From DAOTXR01 sp034435375 (GTDB lineage: Bacteria; Chloroflexota; Anaerolineae; Aggregatilineales; UBA3940), in NCBI GenBank assembly GCA_034435375.1, contig DAOTXR010000077.1:121870-185869 (forward strand): a stretch of DNA of 64,000 nucleotides, in the 5' to 3' direction. Below, piece by piece: positions 34,626-43,320 of the stretch; positions within the stretch are counted from its first letter, which is position 1; each line of letters opens with the position of its first letter. Made by a program: the position numbers and the translations under genes. A model generated the notes under the pieces. The model saw only the letters and a program-made list of their open reading frames with translations, was not told where the DNA came from and did not search any database.

Positions 34626-36152
34626 TTAACGCGGCAGACCGGCATCACCGAACAACTGGCCCAGCAACCCTGACCGGGCTGCCTCTGAACTGGCCGGACG
34701 GCACCGACCACTTGCTGCCCACTCCTGCATCCGGATGATACGTTCCTGAGCAGTTTTGCTCAGTGGCACAATCTGGGCCATGGCCCGCAAGATGTCCTCG
34801 GTCGAGAACTCGCGACGCTGGCTGAAGGCGAAATGCATGGCCTCGTAGATTGCCTGCTCAATTTCTGCTCCGCTGAAGCCCTCGCTCTGAAATGCCAACT
34901 GTTCCAGATCAAAATCGCGCAACCGGTTGGGGCGCACCTTGGTTAGATGCACCTCAAAGATCTCGCGCCGCTCACGCTCGCTGGGCAGGTCAATGAAGAA
35001 GATCTCATCGAAGCGACCTTTACGCAGCACCTCTGAGGGCAGCGATTCAACCGAGTTGGCAGTCGCGGCAATGAACACAGGGGAACTTTTTTCCTCCATC
35101 CATGTGAGAATCGTGCCGAATACACGCGCCGATGTACCGGAGTCGCCTACAAAGCTTGCCCCCAACCCGGCAAAACCCTTATCCAACTCGTCGATGAACA
35201 GGACGCAAGGAGCCATGGCTTCGGCAATGCGGATCATCTCGCGCGTCTTGGCCTCGCTCTCACCAACCAGCCCTCCCATCAGCCGGCCGATGTCCAGGCG
35301 CAGTAGGGGAAGCTGCCACAGGCTGGCAGTAGCCTTGGCTGAGAGCGATTTGCCCGTTCCCTGGATGCCGACTAGCAGGATGCCTCTGGGGTAGGGGAGT
35401 CCATACTCATGGGCCTCGGCGGTGAAGGCCGCAGCGCGTTGTTCGAGCCACCCTTTCAGGATGTCCAGCCCTCCGATATCCTCCATGGTCTCAGTTGTGG
35501 GCCAGAACTCGAGAACCTCAGTGCGTCGGATGCGCTGTTTCTTTTCTTCAAGCATCAAAGGGATAGCACGATCATCGATTCGCGAGTAGCTGGCCACCGC
35601 TCGTGCCAGCGCCAGCCGGATACGCATGATCGTCAGTCCCTGACAGGCTTTAATGAGCGCATCACGACCACCGGGGGTCAGCCGGATCGGGACCTGTTCG
35701 AGAGTGGTGTCCAGTTCGGCAGCAATCTCTTCCGCCGAGGGCGGAACCAGATCGAGCACTGTGATCTCCTCGGCCAGGTCTTGGGGGATGCGCATTGTGG
35801 GCGCCAGAATGATCATCGTCTTGCGGCTGTTACGCAAGTGGCGTGCTAGGTTGCGCAGTCTGCGGGCCACCTGAACGTCATCGAAAAACCGGTGCAAGTC
35901 GCGCATCACGAAGATGGTTGGCACGTCGGCCCGCGCTTTTTCGATCTCGTTGAGCGCCTGGATCGGATTATTGCGCCCAGTCCCATCTTCAAACCCTTCG
36001 ACAAAGTCCCACACATGTACCGCGCGTTGCGGCGATCCACTCTCCGCAAGGGTACCAATCAGCTGCTCAGCCCGCTCCTCTTCGGGTGTGGGGATGTAGA
36101 TTATGGGATACTTGGAGCGGATCAGGAGGTCAAGTTCCTGTTCAAAAGCCAT
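34626..36152 (-). CDS. AAA+ ATPase, Ycf46-like
   Basis: The 508-residue protein has the two-part layout of Ycf46: a degenerate N-terminal Rossmann-like domain (about 1-190, EQELDLLIRSKYPIIYIPTPEEERA) and an AAA+ domain. Walker A is GIQGTGKS (about 262-269), Walker B is CVLFIDELDKG (about 316-326), and LRKGRFDEIFFIDLP holds the arginine finger. A lid follows with GFSGAEIEQAIYEAM. Ycf46 proteins occur in cyanobacteria, plastids and several bacterial phyla, often near DUF1257 and DUF2997 genes; here those lie 5.5 kb away at 41639 and 42153. ATG 36152 has AAGGTG upstream. It probably remodels protein complexes. Confidence 0.88.
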   Translation of the reverse strand: MAFEQELDLLIRSKYPIIYIPTPEEERAEQLIGTLAESGSPQRAVHVWDFVEGFEDGTGRNNPIQALNEIEKARADVPTIFVMRDLHRFFDDVQVARRLRNLARHLRNSRKTMIILAPTMRIPQDLAEEITVLDLVPPSAEEIAAELDTTLEQVPIRLTPGGRDALIKACQGLTIMRIRLALARAVASYSRIDDRAIPLMLEEKKQRIRRTEVLEFWPTTETMEDIGGLDILKGWLEQRAAAFTAEAHEYGLPYPRGILLVGIQGTGKSLSAKATASLWQLPLLRLDIGRLMGGLVGESEAKTREMIRIAEAMAPCVLFIDELDKGFAGLGASFVGDSGTSARVFGTILTWMEEKSSPVFIAATANSVESLPSEVLRKGRFDEIFFIDLPSERERREIFEVHLTKVRPNRLRDFDLEQLAFQSEGFSGAEIEQAIYEAMHFAFSQRREFSTEDILRAMAQIVPLSKTAQERIIRMQEWAASGRCRPASSEAARSGLLGQLFGDAGLPR

Positions 36153-36190
36153 TCGAATCACCTTTGACGCTCTTCGCTGGACTGATCTGG

Positions 36191-36219
36191 ATTATACTAC
36201 AGGGTAGAGTCCCTGTCCC
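36191..36219 (-). promoter_or_regulatory. Promoter of the AAA+ ATPase gene
   Basis: A perfect minus-strand TATAAT (36191-36196) and GGGACA (36214-36219, 4 of 6) are 17 bases apart. The transcript would start near 36184, about 32 bases before the ATG. Confidence 0.6.
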
Positions 36220-36245
36220 CTGAAACCGCTGCAGAGAGAAGTCGC

Positions 36246-37151
36246 ATGAAATGCCTGCTCGCATCGCGGATATCCATGTTTATAGCTGCGGGCATTCTGG
36301 CCAGCACTTGGCTGACTGGATGTCTGGCGGAGCCATCTCCGGAACCGCAGCTGACTACACCAGGTGTTCCGGCGGAAGAATCCCTTTCTACAGCCACACC
36401 CACTCTCCTGCCCACACTGTCGTCGACTCCAGTTTTGGGAGGATTGCCCACGCCGCAGCCCGCTGCCAGTGTACCTCCATCCAATCCGTGTGACCATCTG
36501 CTGTGGCCTCTGGGCCGTAGTGGCGCAACGTGGACCTATCGATTGATCACCCTGGCAGAAGAGACTGAGATCGTGCTGGCGAGCAACGTTACATCTGAGG
36601 GGGTAACGCTTACAGCTCATGGCCAAACTTCTCGGATGTACTGCGGAGATGCAAGCATAGCTGGTCTGCCCCCTCTGCCAGTCGCACATCCTGAACTGGG
36701 CTTCGGTGTCGTAGGGATCAACCCCGTGGGTGACTATCTGCCTGCACCAGCCTATCTACTTCCTCTTGGGCACGTCACGGGTTGGGATCAGGAGCTTGAT
36801 GCCGGTGGAGCCATTCGTCTGCCATTTGTTGAAGGTGGCGAGGCGCTGCCGGTTCTGGGTGGCAAGCTGGTGCTGATCCAGGAGGCAGGGGCTCTGGAGA
36901 CAATTCGTGTGCCAACAGGCGAATTTCTCGCACTGCCGGTGCACCAGGATGTATTCTTGGATCTTCAGCTGCAGTTCCCTGACGGTGCAGCGCATAACAC
37001 AATAGTCAGCGCCACGGTTCGACATTACTATGTGGAGGGTGTTGGGCTGATCAAGGTTAGCTATGATGGCGGTATGGTGAGCACATCGGACGGAGCCTGG
37101 CCTCTTGAAGGCGGTGCAGTCCTAGAACTTGTCGATGTCTCTCTTCCATGA
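36246..37151 (+). CDS. Lipoprotein of unknown function
   Basis: The 301-residue protein has a lipobox (LTGC, Cys26) after a hydrophobic signal helix, then a Pro/Thr/Ser-rich spacer (about 30-75). A folded beta-rich domain begins near CDHLLWPLGRSGATWTYRL and includes a TYRLITLAEETEIVLASN stretch. This resembles the calycin or NlpE-like outer-surface beta domains of small lipoproteins. Only two further cysteines are present. The gene is divergent from the AAA+ ATPase with 93 bases between starts and has a ribosome-binding site GAGAGAAG. I do not recognise a family and assign no function. Confidence 0.78.
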   Translation: MKCLLASRISMFIAAGILASTWLTGCLAEPSPEPQLTTPGVPAEESLSTATPTLLPTLSSTPVLGGLPTPQPAASVPPSNPCDHLLWPLGRSGATWTYRLITLAEETEIVLASNVTSEGVTLTAHGQTSRMYCGDASIAGLPPLPVAHPELGFGVVGINPVGDYLPAPAYLLPLGHVTGWDQELDAGGAIRLPFVEGGEALPVLGGKLVLIQEAGALETIRVPTGEFLALPVHQDVFLDLQLQFPDGAAHNTIVSATVRHYYVEGVGLIKVSYDGGMVSTSDGAWPLEGGAVLELVDVSLP

Positions 37152-37243
37152 GACGAGGGCGCAGCTGGTTTCACAGAGGAATATAACATTCGGGTCTGGG
37201 AAAGCTCGAAGCATCAGCCGAGGTTGGTTTTCTGGCTCAAAGC

Positions 37244-37272
37244 TTGGTATTCCAAAGGCTGGGCAGTATAAT
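37244..37272 (+). promoter_or_regulatory. Promoter of sucCD
   Basis: TTGGTA (37244-37249) and a perfect TATAAT (37267-37272) are 17 bases apart. The transcript would start near 37279, so copy B of the 57-bp two-hairpin element lies within its roughly 124-base leader. Confidence 0.6.
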
Positions 37273-37306
37273 CGAGAGGTAACCCATCAGTTTCCCCATA
37301 AGCGTC

Positions 37307-37363
37307 TGACCAAAAGCAATTTGGCCAGACCTGAGGTTTCATCGGAAGAGTTTCTAGAAATCC
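37307..37363 (+). repeat. Dispersed 57-bp two-hairpin element, copy B
   Basis: The element lies in the sucC leader. Its first hairpin is CCAAA/TTTGG, where copies A and C have CCG/CGG, a compensatory change at the third pair. The word CTGAGGTTTC (37331-37340) is shared exactly with copy C. Confidence 0.5.
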
Positions 37364-37402
37364 TTTCTGCTGAAGCACTCAAGGTACCTACGAGGAGTCA
37401 AA

Positions 37403-38542
37403 GTGAAGCTCCACGAATACCAGTCCAAGCTCTGCTTTGCCGAATATGGAATCCCTGTACCACGTGGTAAGGTCGCCGCAACTCCACGAGAAGCTTTTGA
37501 GGCCGCTGAGGAAATCGGCGGGCCAGTAGTTGTCAAGGCTCAGGTGCTTGTCGGTGGACGTGGCAAGGCGGGTGGTGTCCGGTTAGCCAGGACCCCTGAG
37601 GAAGCCGAACAACATGCCTCCGCCATTCTGGGGATGAACATCAGGGGGCTGACGGTCAAGAAGGTGCTGGTCGATCCGGCGGCGGACATCAAAGCCGAGA
37701 TCTATCTCGGTGTGACGACCGACCGGGCAGCGCGGCGCACTGTGATGATGGCTTCGGCTGCGGGTGGCGTTGACATCGAAGAGGTGGCCAGAACTACTCC
37801 AGAGAAGATCGTCCGCGCCCATATTGACCCATTCCTGGGCTTGCGTGACTACCAGGCGCGGGACATCGCCAACGGCATTGGTCTGTCACGTGAGATGTGG
37901 AAGGAGTTCATCCAGATCGCCAAGGCGCTGTATCAATGCTATCTGGAAAGCGATGCTTCTCTGGCCGAGATCAACCCCCTTGTGATCACAGGCGAAGGCA
38001 AGCTACTAGCCGTTGATGGGAAGATGGTGCTCGACGATAATGGCCTGTTCCGTCATCCAGAACTAGCCGAGATGCGTGACACAGATGAAGAAGCCCCTGC
38101 CGAAACGCAGGCCCGCCAAGCCGGTCTGAGCTACGTTAAACTCGACGGCGAGATTGGCTGCATGGTTAATGGAGCCGGGTTGGCCATGGCTACTATGGAC
38201 ATGACCAAGCTGTTTGGTGGATCGCCAGCCAACTTTCTCGATATCGGGGGAGGCGCACAAGCTGACAAGGTGGCGGCGGCGTTACGTATAATCCTGGCTG
38301 ATCCCAACGTCAAGGCTGTGTTGTTCAACATTTTCGGAGGCATTACCCGCTGTGACGAGGTTGCCAAGGGCATCTTGACCGCGATTAGCGAAATCAAGCC
38401 CACCGTGCCGATGGTCGTGCGGTTGGTGGGGACCAACGAAGAAGAAGGCCGCCGCATTCTGGCCGGGGCCAACATGATTACTGCCAACACTCTCGCCGAG
38501 GCGGCGCAGAAAGCAGTCGAAGCTGCCCGTCAGGCATCGTAA
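37403..38542 (+). CDS. sucC: Succinyl-CoA synthetase beta subunit
   Basis: The 379-residue subunit has the ATP-grasp fold: MKLHEYQSKLCFAEYGIPVPRGK at the start, VVKAQVLVGGRGKAGGV, and CYLESDASLAEINPLVI as nucleotide and metal contacts. NIFGGITRCDEVAKGI marks the CoA-ligase region. It makes the TCA-cycle substrate-level nucleotide step with SucD. The start is GTG, preceded by AGGAG. Nucleotide preference (ATP or GTP) cannot be read from the sequence. It is followed by sucD after 14 bases. Confidence 0.97.
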   Translation: MKLHEYQSKLCFAEYGIPVPRGKVAATPREAFEAAEEIGGPVVVKAQVLVGGRGKAGGVRLARTPEEAEQHASAILGMNIRGLTVKKVLVDPAADIKAEIYLGVTTDRAARRTVMMASAAGGVDIEEVARTTPEKIVRAHIDPFLGLRDYQARDIANGIGLSREMWKEFIQIAKALYQCYLESDASLAEINPLVITGEGKLLAVDGKMVLDDNGLFRHPELAEMRDTDEEAPAETQARQAGLSYVKLDGEIGCMVNGAGLAMATMDMTKLFGGSPANFLDIGGGAQADKVAAALRIILADPNVKAVLFNIFGGITRCDEVAKGILTAISEIKPTVPMVVRLVGTNEEEGRRILAGANMITANTLAEAAQKAVEAARQAS

Positions 38543-38556
38543 AGAAGGATGCTACT

Positions 38557-39420
38557 GTGGCTATTCTGGTTGACAGAGATACTAAACTCATTGTGCAGGG
38601 TATCACAGGCCGGGAGGGGGCATTCCATACCCAGCAGGCGATTGCCTATGGCACCACTGTGGTCGGCGGTGTGACACCGGGCAAAGGCGGTGAATGGATT
38701 GATAACCTGCCGGTCTTTGACACCGTGAAGGCCGCGGTCGACGCGACCGGGGCCAATTGCACAGCCATTTACGTCCCTGCCCGCAGTGCGGCAGACGCGA
38801 TTTACGAGGCGGCGGATGCGGGTGTTCCCCTGATTGTATGTATCACTGAGGGCATTCCGATTCTGGACATGATCCAAGTGCGGGCCTTTCTTGACCAGAA
38901 GGGTGTGCGTCTGGTTGGCCCCAACTGTCCGGGGCTGCTGACGCCTGGAGAGGCCAAGGTCGGCATCATGCCCGGCCACATTGCCATGCCGGGCAACATC
39001 GGTATTGTGTCGCGTTCGGGCACATTGACCTACGAGGTGGTCTATGCCCTGACCCAGCGTGGCATGGGGCAGACGACCTGTGTAGGTATCGGCGGCGATC
39101 CCATCAATGGCACCAGCTTCATCGACGTGTTGGGCTTGTTTGAGGACGATCCTGCTACCGAGAAGATCGTGCTTATCGGCGAGATCGGTGGCACAGACGA
39201 AGAAAAGGCAGCACGCTTTATCGCTGAGCGCGTGACGAAACCAGTAGTAGCTTTCATTGCTGGGCAGACTGCCCCGCCGGGCAAGCGCATGGGGCACGCC
39301 GGCGCCATTGTCGAAGGCGGCACTGGAACGGCGGAGGACAAGATCAAGGCTTTGGAGGCTGTGGGCGTCCGAGTTGCCGCGCACCCGGAGCAGATTCCAG
39401 ACATGCTGGCCAATCTGTAG
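38557..39420 (+). CDS. sucD: Succinyl-CoA synthetase alpha subunit
   Basis: The 287-residue subunit has the CoA-binding Rossmann domain (QGITGREGAFHTQQAIAYGT, NCPGLLTPGEAKVGIMPG) and the phosphohistidine motif GHAGAIVEGGTGTAEDK near 246-262. The start is GTG with AGAAGG upstream. A strong terminator at 39455-39489 ends the pair. Confidence 0.97.
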   Translation: MAILVDRDTKLIVQGITGREGAFHTQQAIAYGTTVVGGVTPGKGGEWIDNLPVFDTVKAAVDATGANCTAIYVPARSAADAIYEAADAGVPLIVCITEGIPILDMIQVRAFLDQKGVRLVGPNCPGLLTPGEAKVGIMPGHIAMPGNIGIVSRSGTLTYEVVYALTQRGMGQTTCVGIGGDPINGTSFIDVLGLFEDDPATEKIVLIGEIGGTDEEKAARFIAERVTKPVVAFIAGQTAPPGKRMGHAGAIVEGGTGTAEDKIKALEAVGVRVAAHPEQIPDMLANL

Positions 39421-39454
39421 CGCGGAAACCGTGTGACGACTCTAGTGAAGTTGA

Positions 39455-39489
39455 GCGGGAGAGGTTCTCGGTCCTCTCCCGCCTTTCTT
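39455..39489 (+). terminator. Rho-independent terminator after sucD
   Basis: GCGGGAGAGG and CCTCTCCCGC form a perfect 10-bp stem with an 8-base loop, followed by CTTTCTT. It lies 35 bases after the sucD stop. Confidence 0.85.
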
Positions 39490-39504
39490 AGGCTTGCTCT
39501 CTGG

Positions 39505-39735
39505 TTAACTATTCCTGCCTCCAGGCCATGCTGTGCCAAACAGCAGCAACGCTACGCCAACAACTAGGCACATAAGACCGACCGACGTCCCGATGATCTG
39601 TTTGTAGCCAAAAGAGGTTGGATCGCCGCCCAGGCCGATGACATCGGCCAGCGCCGCTGTGGCTGCCAACACCCCTCCGCAGACTGCCAGTGATGCCCCT
39701 ATCACCTTGGGCGGTATGTAGAAACGTCTGTCCAC
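39505..39735 (-). CDS. Small two-helix membrane protein
   Basis: The 76-residue protein begins at GTG 39735 with GGGGAG 8 bases before it. Two hydrophobic helices (about 10-30 and 47-68) are joined by a short polar loop (GLGGDPTSFGYKQIIGTS). Only the first 9 residues and the last 5 are charged or polar. It belongs to no family that I recognise. The downstream neighbour sucD is convergent; the nearest upstream minus-strand gene ends 123 bases away. Confidence 0.62.
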   Translation of the reverse strand: MDRRFYIPPKVIGASLAVCGGVLAATAALADVIGLGGDPTSFGYKQIIGTSVGLMCLVVGVALLLFGTAWPGGRNS

Positions 39736-39858
39736 TCCCTGCGCTCCCCGTTGGGCCAGTCATTTAACCAGTGGGAGGGTTGCAAACAACTTTGTAGCTC
39801 ACTCCCACACTCCAGCTTCCAGCGCCTTACCCATGTGGAACCTATCTTCGAGCCGACT

Positions 39859-40530
39859 TTATGGATTCTTCTTGCGCCAAGCGTCCTCCAGGCAGGTTTG
39901 CGGGTTGCCGACGTTAGGACCTGGTCCGGGGGCCACACAGCTCAGCCAGAAGTCGAAATCGGCTCCCTGGGCCTCGACGAAACGGCGGGCCGCACCGCAC
40001 TCGTTTGCGTTGGCAGAATCCTGGCAGTAGTCAGCGCAACCCTGGCCACTCTGGAAAATACATGTCAGGTTTGGCAGGTTGAGGCGCGGGGCGACCTTGG
40101 TGGGCGTTGGCGTCTCGGTGGGCAGGGGAGTTGGCGTAGCCGTTGCCGTCGGCAGGGGAGTCGGTGTTTTGGTGGCAATGAAGGGAAGCGATATTCCACC
40201 CCCGCCAGCCAGTGCGCTGACCAACGCAATGATGATGAGCAGCACAATGCCGATTCCGACGACGCCCCCGATGATGACCACTGCCTGCCCGGTGCGGCCC
40301 CTCCCACGAGCACGGCCCATGGGCGCCCGCTCCACGGAGACATCCTCTAGGGTAGCACGCATCAACCGTCCGCGTGCCTGGACGCGTGAGACCGCCTCGC
40401 TCTCAAGTTCGTCACTTGCTCCTGTCGAGCGTGCCGGGGGAGCAGCGCTGCTACCCGCCCGGATGCGCGCGATGCGATCCTCAGCTGCTTCGCGTTCTTC
40501 ATCTCCGCTGTAGAATTGATCGTCGCCCAT
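39859..40530 (-). CDS. Membrane protein with proline/threonine stalk and cysteine-rich outer domain
   Basis: The 223-residue protein has a charged cytoplasmic N-terminus (1-78), one membrane helix (about 82-107), and a stalk of repeated T-P-L-P-T-x-T units (about 119-145). The last domain, of about 75 residues, has six cysteines (CIFQSGQGCADYCQDS..., ECGAARRF, WLSCVAPG, QTCLED). The stalk and paired cysteines suggest an exported, disulfide-bonded domain held away from the membrane. ATG 40530 follows GGAAGAGGAT. No family is recognised. A second exported protein gene lies 39 bases upstream on the same strand. Confidence 0.7.
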   Translation of the reverse strand: MGDDQFYSGDEEREAAEDRIARIRAGSSAAPPARSTGASDELESEAVSRVQARGRLMRATLEDVSVERAPMGRARGRGRTGQAVVIIGGVVGIGIVLLIIIALVSALAGGGGISLPFIATKTPTPLPTATATPTPLPTETPTPTKVAPRLNLPNLTCIFQSGQGCADYCQDSANANECGAARRFVEAQGADFDFWLSCVAPGPGPNVGNPQTCLEDAWRKKNP

Positions 40531-40569
40531 ATCCTCTTCCTCGTTGGTTTGTTGTCATCGTCGAGCAGT

Positions 40570-41358
40570 TCACTGTTCTATATTAAACCGCAAAGTGTCC
40601 AATACGGGAAGTAATTGATCTAGTGGACACTGAGACCCGCTGAAGCTGATGTGTGCCACCCGATTCATGCCAATTGTGTCGGCAAAGATGCTGCCGCTTT
40701 GCCCACTTGAGGATGCCCATGTGAAGCCCGGCACAGCCAGGTTGCCCAATGCCTGCATCTGAATCTCGGATGTAAGTTGAGTCAGGTCTGTTCGCTGCCG
40801 GAATGTGGAGATCTTGGCCTCAAGCTCGTCCAGCGCCGAGCGGCTGGCAGTGATGTAGATCATCAGAATACATATGTCAGCAGACTCTGCCCAGTCAGGC
40901 TGGATTGCCAGCGCTTGCCCAGGCGTCGTATCAAGCATGGCAGCCATTCCGCCGTCGACATTGTAGGCTGTCCAGGTGAGAGGCGCAGCGAGGCAAAATC
41001 CTTGCCGAATGTGCAGCATAGTGTTCTCTGGCTGCACACATTCACCAATCCGTGTGCTCATAGATGCTCCGGTTACACCGGGCGCAACTAGGGTCAGCGG
41101 TGGTCCCACAGTTGAGGTGGGATCGGGTGTGATCTGGCTGATCCACACGGCGGTCTCAGCGGCTGCGTACTGAAGCGTTAAAGACAGCGCAGCATCTGAT
41201 GTGCTGTTTAGCTCGATAGGGCCTGTCATGGTTGGCGTGGGGGCAGAGGGTTCACTTTTGCAACCCACCAGTACCAGAAAACTCAGGCTCATTGACAGTA
41301 CGCGGCCACAGCCTGTCAACGCCACTGTCCACAGGCGCATTCGCCTCACTTTCCTCAT
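40570..41358 (-). CDS. Lipoprotein of unknown function
   Basis: The 262-residue lipoprotein has a signal peptide ending at the lipobox LVGC (Cys33), followed by a Ser/Pro/Thr linker and a mixed alpha/beta domain with four cysteines. Two ATGs are possible: 41358 and 41340; the second has GAGG just before it and a more usual signal length. It would sit on the outer face of the membrane. It is likely cotranscribed with the cysteine-rich stalk protein. Family unknown. Confidence 0.72.
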   Translation of the reverse strand: MRKVRRMRLWTVALTGCGRVLSMSLSFLVLVGCKSEPSAPTPTMTGPIELNSTSDAALSLTLQYAAAETAVWISQITPDPTSTVGPPLTLVAPGVTGASMSTRIGECVQPENTMLHIRQGFCLAAPLTWTAYNVDGGMAAMLDTTPGQALAIQPDWAESADICILMIYITASRSALDELEAKISTFRQRTDLTQLTSEIQMQALGNLAVPGFTWASSSGQSGSIFADTIGMNRVAHISFSGSQCPLDQLLPVLDTLRFNIEQ

Positions 41359-41546
41359 GGTGTCATCTTACCGCATGTCTTCCTGCAAGGAAAGCCAACC
41401 CTGGGTGAGGGAGGCGGTGCGCAATGCGAGTGTGTTTCACGTTTGGGGCGGTTCAACCTCACCCCCTGCCGAGCCGCCCCCGCCGAAGACGGAGGTGAGA
41501 CCAAAGTTGCCCTGACAAAGAAATGCACCCGCGCGGTGCCGCTGGC

Positions 41547-41575
41547 TTGACAGGCGCTGGTAAACAGGCCAGAAT
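41547..41575 (+). promoter_or_regulatory. Promoter of the Ycf35-Hsp70 gene run
   Basis: A perfect TTGACA (41547-41552) and CAGAAT (41570-41575, 4 of 6) are 17 bases apart, 64 bases before the DUF1257 ATG. No other promoter of this quality was found until 56888, so this could drive several of the following genes. Confidence 0.65.
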
Positions 41576-41638
41576 CATGGTGATGCGATTGTGAAGATGC
41601 GGAACGTCAGGATGAGGTTCTCGTGAGGGAGGTGGTGC

Positions 41639-42013
41639 ATGTCACACTTTTCACGGATTAGGACTCAACTGCGCGATCTGACGACAGTAAAGCGCGTGTT
41701 AGAAGATCTAGGTTATACCGTGGTCGAAAATGGCATAGTCCGCGGCTATGGGGCCCAACAGACGACTGCCGATCTGGTAGTGCGGACCGATGCCCGTTAT
41801 GACATTGGCTTCCGCAGCGAGGGAGGGCAGGTCGTCATGGTGGCCGACCTGTGGGGGCTGCGCATAGACCGTGAGCGCTTCCTGAAGGAGGTCTCTCAGC
41901 GCTATGCCTACCTCACAGTTCTCGACCAGGCCCACGCCCAGGGCTGGCAGACTGTTGAAGAAGAGTTGCAAGAAGACGGTAGCATCCGACTGGTGATCCA
42001 GCGCTGGGCGTAA
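41639..42013 (+). CDS. ycf35: DUF1257 / Ycf35-family protein
   Basis: The 124-residue protein matches Ycf35: SHFSRIRTQLRDLTTVKRVLEDLGY at the start, YDIGFRSEGGQVVMVADLWGL in the middle, and a C-terminal VSQRYAYLTVLDQAHAQGW. Ycf35 is a conserved protein of cyanobacteria and red-algal plastids with no proven function, often linked with DUF2997 and Ycf46 ATPases, which are both in this window. The ribosome-binding site GAGGGAGG is strong. It is probably the first gene of the chaperone-linked run. DUF2997 lies 139 bases downstream. Confidence 0.9.
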   Translation: MSHFSRIRTQLRDLTTVKRVLEDLGYTVVENGIVRGYGAQQTTADLVVRTDARYDIGFRSEGGQVVMVADLWGLRIDRERFLKEVSQRYAYLTVLDQAHAQGWQTVEEELQEDGSIRLVIQRWA

Positions 42014-42152
42014 GAAGAGTAACAGCCGCGAATGACTTGATGGCTAATTGGGGGGTGCCCTTCGACCTTTTCAAAGTTGGAGGGCTGATGAATAATCCTG
42101 AGCCGCGCCGATCGGCTGGATTTGTGGTTATGAAGATGTGAGGTAACAGAGT

Positions 42153-42356
42153 ATGCCTGGGAGACAGCAGATTGAGATTGTTATCAAACCTGATGGCACA
42201 GTTGAGGAGCGCGTGACCGGCGTCAACGGCCCGGACTGCGAGAAGATCACGGAGTCCATCGAAAAGGCCCTGGGTGAGGTCACCAAGCGCGAGCATATGT
42301 CGGAGTACTTCAACAACACGCAGACTCAGGACGACGGCGTCGTCACTCGAACATAA
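42153..42356 (+). CDS. DUF2997 small protein
   Basis: The 67-residue protein fits DUF2997: QIEIVIKPDGTVEERVTGVNGPDCEKITESIEKALG. Proteins of this family are tiny and occur next to DUF1257 genes in cyanobacteria. Its function is unknown. It lies 18 bases before the next small gene. It may form a complex with the Ycf35 protein; this is inference from gene context. Confidence 0.85.
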   Translation: MPGRQQIEIVIKPDGTVEERVTGVNGPDCEKITESIEKALGEVTKREHMSEYFNNTQTQDDGVVTRT

Positions 42357-42374
42357 CTCTGCAGGCATGGCAAC

Positions 42375-42614
42375 ATGAGCCAATCTCCTTCGAAGCCGCA
42401 GACGAATCCGCCTAATTCGCCGCTGCCTATCGAGGTTGAGGTCTACATCGATCCGGATGGCACAGTGACATTTGCCGACCTGGAGGCCAGCCTGATTCCA
42501 ATCGTTCGATGGCTCAATCCTGATGATCCGCTGGGGTGTGATGTGCCTGGCGTTGGGCCTGAAACGTCCGCCAGGTTGCTCGGAGATCGACATGGCGATG
42601 ACGGACCGAGTTAG
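42375..42614 (+). CDS. Small protein, DUF2997-like in its core
   Basis: The 79-residue protein begins with a polar Ser/Pro/Asn tail, then IEVEVYIDPDGTVTFADLEASLIPI. That stretch resembles the start of the neighbouring DUF2997 protein (IEIVIKPDGTVEERVTG), with the same I-E-[IV]-x-[IV]-x-x-D-G-T-V pattern. Its last 23 bases overlap the start of the GrpE-like gene, so it is translationally coupled. The acidic C-terminus has no known motif. It could be a diverged second DUF2997 copy. Confidence 0.7.
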   Translation: MSQSPSKPQTNPPNSPLPIEVEVYIDPDGTVTFADLEASLIPIVRWLNPDDPLGCDVPGVGPETSARLLGDRHGDDGPS

Positions 42615-43206
42615 ACATCTGGTGGTTGCCTTCCTTCAACTTGCGCGCGACCGTGTGGCGATCTGGCGTCTCCGACGTGAGATCGAGCGGCTAAAACTGC
42701 GCGAGTATGATCTGATGGTCGAAAATATGCGTGGCCTTCGGCGTGCGCTTGAGACGCAGCAGCGCGCTCAGCAGGATCTGGCTCGACAGATCGATGCCCG
42801 CGATGCCCAGATCGCCAAGCTGCGCGAGGAGTATACTGCTCTCGAGGCGCGGCTGTCACAGAGTAGCCTGGAGGCCATGCGGGGCGAACGGTTGGTACTG
42901 TTTAAGCGGATCCAGTCGGTGGTTACCCAGCTCCCAACCCTGCGGGCCGCCGTCGAGGCTGGGGCAGACCTCAGCGCTCGCGATGTGCTTGACCTGATGG
43001 CGCCCCTGAGCCAGGCGTTGAGTGACCTCGGTTTTGAGGTCATCGGAGAGGCAGGAGCAGAGGTGCGCTACGATCCCCGCCACCATTCTGCCGTGGGGCG
43101 TGGGGCGCGTTCGGTGGCTCCGGACGACCGGGTGCGCATTCGCTATGTAGGATTTCTGTATAACGGCGACGTGGTGTGCAAGGCACAGGTTACGCGGGTG
43201 GAATAG
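42592..43206 (+). CDS. Divergent GrpE-like nucleotide exchange factor
   Basis: The 204-residue protein has a long coiled coil (about 15-100, REIERLKLREYDLMVENMRG and QQDLARQIDARDAQIAKLRE) and a C-terminal domain ending RYDPRHHSAVGRGARSV and VRIRYVGFLYNGDVVCKAQV. The end follows the GrpE pattern (F-D-P-x-x-H-x-A-V and G-Y-x-x-x-x-x-V-x-R-x-A-x-V), though poorly conserved. Standing just before an Hsp70 gene supports this reading. ATG 42592 is chosen, with GGAG 6 bases upstream, although longer frames exist. It may serve as the exchange factor for the neighbouring Hsp70. Confidence is moderate because the overall similarity is low. Confidence 0.7.
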   Translation: MAMTDRVRHLVVAFLQLARDRVAIWRLRREIERLKLREYDLMVENMRGLRRALETQQRAQQDLARQIDARDAQIAKLREEYTALEARLSQSSLEAMRGERLVLFKRIQSVVTQLPTLRAAVEAGADLSARDVLDLMAPLSQALSDLGFEVIGEAGAEVRYDPRHHSAVGRGARSVAPDDRVRIRYVGFLYNGDVVCKAQVTRVE

Positions 43207-43320
43207 GGTATCAGCGCACAGGATATATGCCCTGGCCAGTTTGTCTTTCAGCACTTGAGCCAACATGCGATGTGACTTGCATAAACATCACGCTGCTGCG
43301 AGGTGTTACCTGTTGATGGT

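Noticed and set aside
38530..39384. Long open frame of 284 residues on the minus strand opposite sucD
   Set aside because: It lies wholly inside a clear sucD; the protein is rich in His, Arg and Gln with no family pattern, as expected for the antisense of a GC-rich gene.
39736..39858. GTGGGAG/CTCCCAC stem as terminator of the stalk protein gene
   Set aside because: The loop is over 20 bases and there is no T-run; it may be chance.
43207..43320. CIRCE or other heat-shock operator before the Hsp70 gene
   Set aside because: TCAGCACTTGAGC resembles one CIRCE arm, but the second arm is missing.
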